Positions 1-6,997 of a DNA stretch of 36,501 nt are shown here, piece after piece; the stretch's first letter is position 1; each line of letters opens with the position of its first letter. The notes beneath the pieces were generated by a model. The model searched no databases, was not told the DNA's origin, and was given only the letters and a program-made list of their open reading frames with translations. The DNA is from Vogesella indigofera (lineage in GTDB: Bacteria > Pseudomonadota > Gammaproteobacteria > Burkholderiales > Chromobacteriaceae), in NCBI RefSeq assembly GCF_003633895.1, contig NZ_RBID01000017.1, forward strand, positions 1-36,501, given 5' to 3'. The position numbers and the translations under genes are program-made.

Positions 1-92
1 CCCACGCCTTCCCATTCCGAACAGGACCGTGAAACGCCTTAGCGCCGATGATAGTGCAGATACCTGTGTGAAAGTAGGACACCGCCAGACGC
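1..92 (+). rRNA. rrf: 5S ribosomal RNA, 3' part (5' end outside window)
   Basis: The first ~92 bases match the 3' three quarters of a bacterial 5S rRNA: CCATTCCGAAC, then GTGAAACGCCTTAGCGCCGATGATAGT in spaced blocks, then GAAAGTAGGACACCGCCAGAC, which closes the terminal helix. The loop sequence and order correspond to the E. coli molecule. The gene's 5' end and the rest of the rRNA operon lie upstream of the window. A hairpin terminator follows directly. The exact 3' end (90-93) cannot be fixed without the pairing 5' strand. Confidence 0.93.
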
Positions 93-102
93 CCCCTTAA
101 AC

Positions 103-134
103 AAAGCCCAGCTTGAGACATCAAGCTGGGCTTT
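103..134 (+). terminator. rRNA operon terminator hairpin
   Basis: A perfect 14-base stem (AAAGCCCAGCTTGA, 103-116, with its complement at 121-134) and a 4-base loop lie 11 bases after the 5S gene. The T tract is short (CTTT inside the stem, then GTGCTTTG). Placement and stem strength make it the end of the rRNA operon. Confidence 0.85.
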
Positions 135-219
135 GTGCTTTGTGTGCGCGGAAAACGCTTTCTCGTGATCCTTGAAAGCAAAGCAAAGTTGGTCTGTCCC
201 GCTCCCCATGGACAGCGGG

Positions 220-425
220 TTAAGCACTAAGCACTGAACGACGGCGTTCGAATTCAATCGGAGTCAAATACCCTAGGGTCGAATGACGTCGTTGGTGATT
301 GTAAAAGCGGATGTAATCAAACACATCTGTACGTGCCTCCTCGTAGCCTCGGTAGTGGGTCAAATAAACCCGTTCCGACTTCAGAGAACGGAAGAAGCTT
401 TCCATCGCAGCATTATCCCATCCGG
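220..425 (-). pseudogene. IS3-family transposase remnant, C-terminal end of OrfB
   Basis: On the minus strand the frame reads GWDNAAMESFFRSLKSERV, then a Y-N-H-Q-R-R-H-S-T-L-G-Y block and PIEFE, ending in TAA at 220-222. This is the last ~68 residues of an IS3-family OrfB (DDE integrase), including the catalytic Glu of NAAMESFF. The two catalytic Asp residues and everything upstream are missing. The homology stops at about 420-426, exactly where an oppositely oriented IS3-family OrfB begins, so one element probably inserted into or recombined with the other. The right end of this copy should lie near 185-215; I could not define its inverted repeat. It cannot make a working transposase. Confidence 0.85.
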
Positions 426-1280
426 GCCCACGAGCAGCAGTTTCCAGTCCGACGACTGTGTCGTGTCATGTCAGTACACCCCAGTGGCTACTACGCCTGG
501 AAAGCGTCCCCGCATTCACCCCGTGCCCGCGAAGACCAACGCTTGCTGGGGCAAATCAAGCAGGCTTGGCTAGAGAGTGGCGGTGTCTATGGCTACCGCA
601 AGGTGTATGGCGATCTGCGGGCTCTGGGCGAGCGCTGCGACAAACACCGCGTGGCCCGGCTGATGAAGCAGGAGGGACTACGTTCGCAGACGGGCTACCA
701 CCGACGTCCGGGGCATTACCGTGGCCGGCCCGCAGTGGTGGCGCCGAACCACCTGCAGCGCCAGTTCACCGTGGATGCGCCGAATAAAGCCTAGGTGACC
801 GACATCACGTATATCCGTACGCATGAGGGGTGGCTGTACCTGGCTGTGGTGCTCGACCTGTTCTCGCGACAGGTCATTGGCTGGTCGATGCAGTCACGTA
901 TCGATAGAGAGCTGGTGCTGAATGCCTTGTTGATGGCGGTATGGCGATGCCAGCCCAAGCAGGAGGTGCTGGTGCATTCCGATCAGGGGAGCCAGTTCAG
1001 TAGCTACGACTGGCAGGACTTCTTGAAGGCCCATCGCTTGGTACCCAGCATGAGTCGGCGGGGGAACTGCCACGACAATGCCGTGGCGGAGAGTTTCTTC
1101 CTGTTGCTGAAGCGGGAACGCATCAAGCGAAAAACCTATCACGACCGGGAGGAAGCCCGACGAGACATCTTCGATTACATCGAGATGTTCTACAACCCGA
1201 AGCGCCGGCATGGTTCCGCAAATGTGCTATCGCCGGTAGAGTTTGAGAAGCAATATTTCCAACGACTCAAGAGTGTCTAG
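426..1280 (+). pseudogene. IS3-family OrfB transposase, 5'-truncated with in-frame amber codon
   Basis: Continuous homology starts near AHEQQFPVRRLC (426) and runs through GGVYGYRK, a TDITYI block (first Asp), HSDQGSQF (second Asp), NCHDNAVAESFF (catalytic Glu) and a terminal SPVEFE. The frame is broken only by TAG at 792-794, where the family has Trp (N-K-A-W-V-T-D-I); a TGG-to-TAG change explains it. OrfA and the first few residues of OrfB are absent, cut at the junction with the minus-strand remnant. All three catalytic residues remain downstream of the amber codon. The element is therefore dead unless the amber is suppressed and OrfA supplied elsewhere. It sits between an rRNA operon and dcd, outside any gene. 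Confidence 0.88.
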
Positions 1281-1298
1281 AGAAGCCGGGGCGATTCA
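1273..1298 (+). repeat. Probable right terminal inverted repeat of the IS3-family element
   Basis: The sequence around the OrfB stop reads, on the opposite strand, TGAATCGCCCCGGCTTCTCT, which resembles the TGAA-CGCCCCGG ends of many IS3-group elements. The OrfB stop (1278-1280) lying inside the terminal repeat is usual for this family. No left partner exists in the window because the 5' end of the element is missing, so the border at 1298 is inferred. Confidence 0.55.
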
Positions 1299-1352
1299 GT
1301 CGATTGAAGCTGAGGTAAGAAATGGCTGTGCTCGTCTTGCTTGAAAATAAAG

Positions 1353-1392
1353 CAAAAAAAGAGCGTTGCGGCAAGGGGGAACCACAACGCTC
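1353..1392 (-). terminator. Rho-independent terminator downstream of dcd
   Basis: Read on the minus strand, an 8-base stem GAGCGTTG/CAACGCTC (arms 1385-1392 and 1361-1368) with a 16-base loop is followed by seven T (complement of 1354-1360). It lies ~107 bases after the dcd stop codon and matches the classical terminator form. Confidence 0.8.
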
Positions 1393-1498
1393 AGGAAGAA
1401 ACACGTCAGCAACAGTATTGCCCGCCGTGTTCTTCATCCTAGACTAGATGGCCTGAATTGCGAGAAGGAATTGCGCTGTGACGGGCCTGGCCAATGCC

Positions 1499-2068
1499 TC
1501 AGGTGCGTGGCAGGGTAACGCCGACTTGTCCCATGTACTTGCCGGCGCGATCCTTGTAGGAAACGTCACAGATTTCGTCGGACTCGAAGAATAGCACCTG
1601 CGCCACACCCTCGTTTGCGTAGATTTTTGCTGGCAGCGGCGTGGTGTTGGAGAACTCCAGCGTGACGTAGCCTTCCCATTCAGGCTCAAACGGGGTGACG
1701 TTGACAATGATGCCGCAGCGGGCATAGGTCGATTTTCCCAGGCACACGGTCAGAACCGAGCGCGGAATCTTGAAGTATTCGACGGTGCGAGCCAAGGCAA
1801 AGGAGTTGGGCGGGATGATGCAGTAGCCCTTGCCGGATACCTCGACAAACGATTGTGGATCGAAGTTCTTCGGGTCGACGATGGTGCTGTTGATATTGGT
1901 GAAGACCTTGAATTCATCGGCGCAGCGAATATCGTAGCCGTAGCTCGATGTGCCGTACGAAATGACTTTCTCGCCGTTAACCTGCTTGACCTGCTCGTAC
2001 ACGAATGGCTCGATCATGGCCTGTTCTTCAGCCATACGACGGATCCACTTGTCGGATTTGATGCTCAT
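1499..2068 (-). CDS. dcd: dCTP deaminase
   Basis: The protein has 189 residues, the usual size of Dcd (E. coli 193). It deaminates dCTP to dUTP, the main source of dUMP for thymidylate synthesis, as a soluble trimer. Visible family blocks are the N-terminal [20 protein letters not shown], the catalytic-region [17 protein letters not shown], and the C-terminal K-Y-M-G-Q. I chose ATG 2066-2068 because the family begins M-S-I-K-S-D; an upstream in-frame extension has no homology. It is the last gene of a minus-strand group after a histidine kinase and a STAS gene, 75 bases beyond the latter, and is followed by a good terminator. The functional link to its upstream neighbours is not obvious. Confidence 0.96.
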   Translation of the reverse strand: MSIKSDKWIRRMAEEQAMIEPFVYEQVKQVNGEKVISYGTSSYGYDIRCADEFKVFTNINSTIVDPKNFDPQSFVEVSGKGYCIIPPNSFALARTVEYFKIPRSVLTVCLGKSTYARCGIIVNVTPFEPEWEGYVTLEFSNTTPLPAKIYANEGVAQVLFFESDEICDVSYKDRAGKYMGQVGVTLPRT

Positions 2069-2143
2069 CTTGTTGTTTTCCAAGGCGCTTGAATTAGCTG
2101 CGGATTTTACCGTCCATGCCGGCAGTGGGGCTACCGGCAAGTA

Positions 2144-2470
2144 TCAAGAAATATTGAATAGCTTGGTAAAACAGGCAATTTCCAGTACCTGGCGCACGGT
2201 CTCCCGGCAGTTGACCAGTGCCAAGCCCTTGCTAGCGCTGCTGGTGCGTTCTTTCAGCAGTAGCAGCATGCCCAGTGCCGAGCTGTCCAGATAGGGTACC
2301 TGATCGAAATCGACCTCAATTTCGGTGATGTCATTGTTGTCGAGCAATTCTTGGCTTGCTTGGCGGAATGCCTTGTGGGCATTGAAATCGAATTGGCCAA
2401 CAAGAAAGATGCTGCCAACATGGCCGCGCAGTTTAACAATAGGTTTCATCATGGAGTCATTGCCATTCAT
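2144..2470 (-). CDS. STAS-domain protein (anti-sigma-factor-antagonist type)
   Basis: This 108-residue single-domain protein has the STAS fold pattern: a strand I-F-L-V-G-Q-F-D at 21-28, a helix of A-H-K-A-F-R-Q, I-E-V-D-F at 51-55, then Y-L-D-S-S-A-L-G-M-L-L-L-L around 60-71. The D-S-S-A-L-G motif holds the serine that is phosphorylated in SpoIIAA/RsbV relatives. Translation could also begin at either Met of the M-M-K-P-I-V pair six residues in. Its ATG overlaps the stop region of the kinase gene by four bases (2467-2470), so the two are translationally coupled. Known relatives act in partner-switching pathways through a kinase/anti-sigma factor; no RsbW-type kinase is in the window. Pairing with a two-component kinase is unusual. 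The target is unknown. Confidence 0.85.
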   Translation of the reverse strand: MNGNDSMMKPIVKLRGHVGSIFLVGQFDFNAHKAFRQASQELLDNNDITEIEVDFDQVPYLDSSALGMLLLLKERTSSASKGLALVNCRETVRQVLEIACFTKLFNIS

Positions 2471-3639
2471 GGTTCGCCAGCCTGTGGAAGGACAACCGAG
2501 AACACGGTGCTGTCATCTTCGCGATGATAGCTTAGCTCGCCCCCCAGTGCGTCAATTACCCGCTTGGTGATGGCGAGGCCAAGACCGGTGCCGTTCGCTC
2601 TGGTCGTGAAAAAGGGTTCAAAGATACGGGGTACCAGCTCTGGAGCAATGCCTGGGCCGTTGTCTCTTATTCTGAATGTAAGACAGTTTTCGCGGTTCAG
2701 CACCTCCAGCGTGATCTTTCCGTCGGCCGGTACGTGTTGCAGTGCATTTTCGAGCAGGCCGATCATGGCCGCTGCCAGCTCTTTGGGGCGGCAGTTCAGC
2801 GACGTTTGCTCCAGTGCCGCGGCATGAATCTGAAAGTGCACGCCATGGCCCTCGCACTGTGGCGCGAAGGACTGCTCCAACTCGTGTACCAGTTCGGGTA
2901 GCGGGTAGCGGGTGATCTGTTCGCTGGAGGTGTTCTGGCGCACAAAGCCCAGCATTTCCTGGGTGAGTCCCTCCAGCGCTTGCAGGCGGTCGACAATCTT
3001 ACGTGAAAACTTTAGTCGTTCCTCGGCTGAAAGTGTTGGCCGCTCCAGGTTCTTGGCGTAGAGCAGGGCGGTGGCCAGTGGGGTGCGCAGCTGATGGGCC
3101 AGCGATGCGGCCATTTGCCCCATGGAGGCGAGCTTGTTTTGTTGTGCCAGTTGCTCATGCAGGTGGCGCAATGTGCCCACGTCATGAAGGAGGAAGATCG
3201 TCGACCGGTCGTCTAGTGGGCAGGTTTGCAGGGTCAGGTAGCGTGTCCGGCCGCTATGCGGGTCGGCAAGGTGGATTACGCCGTCTGCATCCATCTGCCG
3301 CAGTAGTGCTGCTTCGTTCCAGTGCGCGTCTCTCTGCAGTCCGGGCAGCATCGTTTTCGCTGCATTGTTCAATGAGATGATCTGTTTTTTTGCATCGGTT
3401 TCGATGACACCGGCAGGTAATTCATTGACGAGGGTGGCCAGTCGCTGTGCCAGCTGGGCGTTGGCTTGCGACTTTTGCAGTAGCTCATCATTGGCTTGGG
3501 TCAACTGAGTGTTCAACTCTTCAACTTTGATCTCAAGCTGTTGGTATGCTTTGATCAACTCATCGGTTACCGCATTAAAGTGGGCAAATGTTGCGGCCAA
3601 CGTTTCCGGGGTGGTATTTGTTGATAGATTATTCGACAT
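2467..3639 (-). CDS. Sensor histidine kinase, FleS/FlrB-like
   Basis: The protein has 390 residues and no membrane segment, so it is probably cytoplasmic. Order: N-terminal coiled coil (about 25-70), a small PAS-like segment (about 72-155, beginning N-E-L-P-A-G-V-I-E-T-D), a HisKA helix with phospho-acceptor His182 in S-L-A-H-Q-L-R-T-P-L, and an HATPase domain with N298 (L-L-E-N-A-L), D-N-G-P-G at 326-330, E-P-F-F-T-T at 341-346 and G-T-G-L-G-L at 350-355. This layout matches FleS/FlrB kinases that control middle flagellar genes with an NtrC-type regulator. Here the next gene is instead a STAS protein, overlapping by four bases, and no regulator gene is present. The gene is divergent from the chemotaxis cluster. 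The flagellar role is inferred from similarity and location. Confidence 0.87.
   Translation of the reverse strand: MSNNLSTNTTPETLAATFAHFNAVTDELIKAYQQLEIKVEELNTQLTQANDELLQKSQANAQLAQRLATLVNELPAGVIETDAKKQIISLNNAAKTMLPGLQRDAHWNEAALLRQMDADGVIHLADPHSGRTRYLTLQTCPLDDRSTIFLLHDVGTLRHLHEQLAQQNKLASMGQMAASLAHQLRTPLATALLYAKNLERPTLSAEERLKFSRKIVDRLQALEGLTQEMLGFVRQNTSSEQITRYPLPELVHELEQSFAPQCEGHGVHFQIHAAALEQTSLNCRPKELAAAMIGLLENALQHVPADGKITLEVLNRENCLTFRIRDNGPGIAPELVPRIFEPFFTTRANGTGLGLAITKRVIDALGGELSYHREDDSTVFSVVLPQAGEP
3591..3605 (+). repeat. Variant copy of the dispersed 15-mer (inside the kinase gene)
   Basis: TTGCGGCCAACGTTT differs from TTGCGGCCAACCTTG at two positions and carries the C-to-G change also seen in the palindromic copy after rpiA. 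It lies within codons 12-17 of the kinase, antisense to it. Confidence 0.5.
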
Positions 3640-3835
3640 TAAGCAGGCGCCATTTGTAAAGGCTAGTTAAACCGTATGATAATCCTACCCCTGTGCGCGG
3701 GATGTGATGGTGCTGGACTCCTTATGGAGCACAGGCGATACTACCCGGAGTGTTGCCATTCTGGAATGTAAAGCTTGACGCAGGCTGGCATGAATGTCTT
3801 TGTCGTAAGAAATGAATTTTTCCTCGGAGGTTTCC

Positions 3836-4777
3836 GTGTCTGAGCTTCTTAAAAAAATCGATGCCCGCACCAAGCTGGCAGGAACGAACAAACTGGAAAT
3901 TCTCTTGTTCTCTCTTGGGGTTGACCAAAGAACGGGGCGCAAGGAGACCTTCGGTATCAATGTTTTCAAAGTGCGTGAAGTGATGCGGACCCCGGAAATC
4001 ACCTCTGCGCCGGAAATGCCGTCTTCCGTCGAAGGTATGGTTAGTCTGCGTGGCAGCCTGGTGCCGGTGATCGATCTGGCACGCTACGCCGGCATCGTCA
4101 GCGAGAAACGCCCGGAAATCATGATCGTGACCGAGTACAACGGTCATACCCAAGGCTTTCTGGTCGAGGCGGTAGATACCATCCTGCGTCTGGATTGGGC
4201 AGCAATGCGGGTGCCGCCGGAGATGATTACCAACCGGATGGGCGGTCTAGTCACTGCGGTCACTGAGCTGGATGGCGGTACGCTGGTCATGATGATGGAC
4301 GTTGAAAAGGTGCTGGCGGAAACAGCCATGTACGGTGACGAGCACCAGTTCATTGGCATCGATCCGATTAAAGAGCCGCGCATGGTGTACTTTGCCGATG
4401 ATTCGGCGGTTGCTCGCAAACAGATCCAGCAAACATTTGAGGTCATGAACATCAAGTATGCTTCGGCTATCAATGGAATGCGGGCATGGGATGACCTGCA
4501 GCGCATGGCGTCGCAGGCCGAGCTGGCCGGGCGCAAGTTGAGCGATGTCGTGAACCTGGTGCTGACCGACGTCGAGATGCCTGAGATGGACGGTTATATG
4601 CTGACCAAGCTCATCAAGTCCGATCCGCGCTTCCATGGCATTCCGGTGCTGATGCACTCCTCGCTGTCGGGGCAATCCAACCAGAAGCTGGGTGAGTCGG
4701 TTGGCGTCGATGCCTATGTATCCAAGTTCGAGCCACAAAAGCTCTCGATGAAAATCCGCGAGATGCTGAAGATTTGA
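3836..4777 (+). CDS. cheV: Chemotaxis coupling protein CheV (first copy)
   Basis: Residues ~1-165 form a CheW-like domain (K-I-D-A-R-T-K-L-A-G-T-N-K start, F-G-I-N-V-F-K-V-R-E-V, V-S-L-R-G-S-L-V-P-V-I-D-L) and ~185-313 a receiver domain with acidic residues A-D-D-S-A-V, phospho-acceptor in L-T-D-V-E-M-P-E-M-D-G and the conserved Lys in V-S-K-F-E-P. CheV couples receptors to CheA and its receiver is thought to tune adaptation. GTG at 3836 is preferred because CGGAGG stands five bases upstream; an ATG at 3812 has no ribosome site. The gene heads the chemotaxis cluster and is 30 bases before a second cheV. The protein has 313 residues, normal for the family. Confidence 0.94.
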   Translation: MSELLKKIDARTKLAGTNKLEILLFSLGVDQRTGRKETFGINVFKVREVMRTPEITSAPEMPSSVEGMVSLRGSLVPVIDLARYAGIVSEKRPEIMIVTEYNGHTQGFLVEAVDTILRLDWAAMRVPPEMITNRMGGLVTAVTELDGGTLVMMMDVEKVLAETAMYGDEHQFIGIDPIKEPRMVYFADDSAVARKQIQQTFEVMNIKYASAINGMRAWDDLQRMASQAELAGRKLSDVVNLVLTDVEMPEMDGYMLTKLIKSDPRFHGIPVLMHSSLSGQSNQKLGESVGVDAYVSKFEPQKLSMKIREMLKI

Positions 4778-4807
4778 GCTGATTTGCGCTTTATTTAAGG
4801 AGTGGCC

Positions 4808-5743
4808 ATGTCCGCATCTGATGCCTCTTTGCTAGCCAATATCGATGCCCGTACCAAGCTGGCGGGATCGAACAAGATGGAAATTCTGCTGTTTTCGTTG
4901 GGTACCCGCGAAACATTCGGGATCAACGTGTTCAAGGTGCGTGAAGTGTCGCAGACGCCTTTCGTCACCAAAACCCCCAATATGCCGTTTGGTGTCGAAG
5001 GGGTATTGTCCCTGCGCGGCAACATCATCCCCGTGATTTCGCTGGCCAAGTTCATTGGTTGTGAATTGGCGGAGGGTGGCTACAACACCATGATCGTCAC
5101 CGAGTTCAACAAAAGCACCCAGGCTTTCTTGGTGGATTCGGTGGATCGCATCATTCGTGTCGATTGGGACAAGGTGCGCGCGCCTGAAAACGTGATGAAT
5201 ACCACCCAGCAGACGCTGATCACGGCGGTGACCGAGCTGGATGACGGCAAGCTGGTCTCCATTCTGGATGTTGAGCAGATCCTGTCCAGCGTTGTCGGCG
5301 AGACCCGTTTGCCGGATATTCCACAGGCGGCGCTGGAGGATGACCAGTATGTCTTCTTCGTCGATGATTCGGTGGTGGCGCGGAAAGAGATTTCCAACGT
5401 GATGGACAAGATGTCCCTCAAGTATCATCAGGCAAACAACGGCAAAGAGGCGTGGGACAAATTGCAGGTGCTGGCGAACAGAACTTGGTCCGACTCCGAA
5501 AGCCTGCACGACAATCTGAAACTGATTCTGGTCGATGCGGAAATGCCGGAAATGGATGGTTATGTGTTGACCAAATTGATCAAGTCGGATGCCCGGTTTT
5601 ACGGTATTCCGGTGGTGATGCACTCGTCCCTGTCATCCAATGCCAACCGGGCCATGGGCGCCAGTGTCGGTGTTGATGCCTATGTCGCCAAGTTTGACCC
5701 TGCGGTGCTTGCGGATACAATCATTCCTTTCCTTCAGCGCTAG
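4808..5743 (+). CDS. cheV: Chemotaxis coupling protein CheV (second copy)
   Basis: The 311-residue protein has the same CheW-receiver layout as the preceding gene: N-I-D-A-R-T-K-L-A-G-S-N-K, F-G-I-N-V-F-K-V-R-E-V, then V-D-D-S-V-V-A-R-K-E, L-V-D-A-E-M-P-E-M-D-G-Y and V-A-K-F-D-P. The copies share order and motifs end to end but differ at many positions, so the duplication is old or they came separately. The start is ATG 4808, five bases after AAGGAG (4797-4802); an in-frame GTG at 4802 falls inside that ribosome site. Two different CheVs in tandem suggest separate receptor sets or signal branches, as reported for other multi-CheV bacteria. No cheW is in the window, so CheV may do much of the coupling for this cluster, or cheW lies elsewhere. 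Confidence 0.94.
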   Translation: MSASDASLLANIDARTKLAGSNKMEILLFSLGTRETFGINVFKVREVSQTPFVTKTPNMPFGVEGVLSLRGNIIPVISLAKFIGCELAEGGYNTMIVTEFNKSTQAFLVDSVDRIIRVDWDKVRAPENVMNTTQQTLITAVTELDDGKLVSILDVEQILSSVVGETRLPDIPQAALEDDQYVFFVDDSVVARKEISNVMDKMSLKYHQANNGKEAWDKLQVLANRTWSDSESLHDNLKLILVDAEMPEMDGYVLTKLIKSDARFYGIPVVMHSSLSSNANRAMGASVGVDAYVAKFDPAVLADTIIPFLQR

Positions 5744-5787
5744 GAACAAAATAAGCTGGGAATTGATATCAGCTCAGGAAAAAGCCA

Positions 5788-6177
5788 ATGATAGATAAGA
5801 ATATGAGATTTCTGGTTGTTGATGATTTCTCAACAATGAGAAGGATTGTGCGCAACCTCTTGAAGGAATTGGGTATTACCAATGTCGACGAAGCCGAGGA
5901 TGGTCAGGTTGCATTGCACAAGCTGAAGACACAGCACTTTGATTTCATCGTGTCCGACTGGAACATGCCAAACATGACCGGCATCGAACTGCTGCGTGCG
6001 GTGCGGGCTGATCCACAGCTGAAAACGCTGCCGTTCCTGATGATTACCGCCGAAGCAAAACGCGAAAACATCATCGAGGCCGCAACGGCTGGAGCCAGTG
6101 GCTACATCGTGAAGCCGTTTACTGCCGCGACACTGGAAGAGAAGATGGGCAAGATCTTCCAGAGCCTAAACAAATAA
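5788..6177 (+). CDS. cheY: Chemotaxis response regulator CheY
   Basis: A 129-residue single receiver domain, identical in size to E. coli CheY. All key residues are in register: D12 and D13 (metal), D57 (phosphorylation, V-S-D-W-N-M-P), T87, Y106 and K109. Phospho-CheY binds the flagellar switch protein FliM and changes motor rotation. AGGAAAAAGCC precedes the ATG. It lies between cheV and cheZ, its phosphatase. There is nothing abnormal in the sequence. Confidence 0.97.
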   Translation: MIDKNMRFLVVDDFSTMRRIVRNLLKELGITNVDEAEDGQVALHKLKTQHFDFIVSDWNMPNMTGIELLRAVRADPQLKTLPFLMITAEAKRENIIEAATAGASGYIVKPFTAATLEEKMGKIFQSLNK

Positions 6178-6210
6178 AAGCAGCCTGTACTGTTGCCAGG
6201 AGAAATTGTC

Positions 6211-6942
6211 GTGCCGGATCATCTTCTTGAAAGTGGCGATTCGCCAGAGCTGGAAGCTCTATTTGAAAGCATTGCCAAACAGCAGGCCTCTCAGCAGGAG
6301 GCACCCTCGGCAGAGGTTGATGGTGCGAATCCCCAGGCCGCATTGGCAATTTATGCCCAGGTCGGCCAAATGACCCGCAAGCTGCACGATGCGCTGCGTG
6401 AGCTTGGTTACGACAAGTCCTTGGAAAAGGTGGCGGATGCCCTTCCTGACGCCAAGGACCGCTTGGGTTACATCGCCACGCTGACGGCCAATGCCGCGGA
6501 GCGGGTGCTGAATGCAACCGATATTGCCCGTCCGATCCAGGATGAGCTGCAGTCCCAGTCCGCAAGCTTGTCGGGCCGTTGGGACCAGCTGTTTGCCAAC
6601 CAGTTGTCGGTTGACGATTTCAAGTTGTTGGCTGCAGATACTCGCCGCTTCCTGGCCCAGGCGCCACAGCAGACGGCGGCGACCAATGCCCAGTTGCTGG
6701 AGATCGTGATGGCGCAGGATTTCCAGGACTTGACCGGGCAGGTGATCAAGAAGGTCATGGACATGGTCAAAACGCTGGAAAGCGAGCTGCTGACCGTGTT
6801 GATCGAGTACCTGCCAGCCGAGAAAAAAGTGGAGCTGGGTACCGATCTGCTGCAAGGTCCGGTCGTGAATCCTGATGGCCGTTCCGACGTGGTAACCAAT
6901 CAACAGCAAGTGGATGATTTGCTGGAAAGCTTGGGTTTCTAA
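6211..6942 (+). CDS. cheZ: CheY-phosphate phosphatase CheZ
   Basis: The 243-residue protein is mostly helical, with the catalytic segment Q-D-F-Q-D-L-T-G-Q-V-I-K-K, in which Asp and Gln four residues apart match E. coli CheZ D143 and Q147. The C-terminal Q-Q-Q-V-D-D-L-L-E-S-L-G-F is the CheY-binding tail. It removes phosphate from CheY and ends the tumble signal. GTG at 6211 is the likely start because AGGAGA sits seven bases before it; a TTG 18 bases upstream lies ahead of that site. It follows cheY by 33 bases and precedes cheA by 55. Confidence 0.94.
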   Translation: MPDHLLESGDSPELEALFESIAKQQASQQEAPSAEVDGANPQAALAIYAQVGQMTRKLHDALRELGYDKSLEKVADALPDAKDRLGYIATLTANAAERVLNATDIARPIQDELQSQSASLSGRWDQLFANQLSVDDFKLLAADTRRFLAQAPQQTAATNAQLLEIVMAQDFQDLTGQVIKKVMDMVKTLESELLTVLIEYLPAEKKVELGTDLLQGPVVNPDGRSDVVTNQQQVDDLLESLGF

Positions 6943-6997
6943 GCCGCGCGATCGTCTAGGCCGTCTACTGCGGGCCGATAATGAAAAGGAAGTCAAA

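Noticed and set aside
3769-3795. Possible sigma-28 promoter before cheV (TAAAGCTT, 11 bases, GCATGAAT)
   Set aside because: The -35 is a good match but the -10 fits GCCGATAA poorly; not enough to call. A TATGATAAT box at 3675-3683 is an alternative, also without a convincing -35.
3787-3800. Sigma-54 site (TGGCAT...) upstream of cheV
   Set aside because: The GG is not followed by GC at the required 10-base distance.
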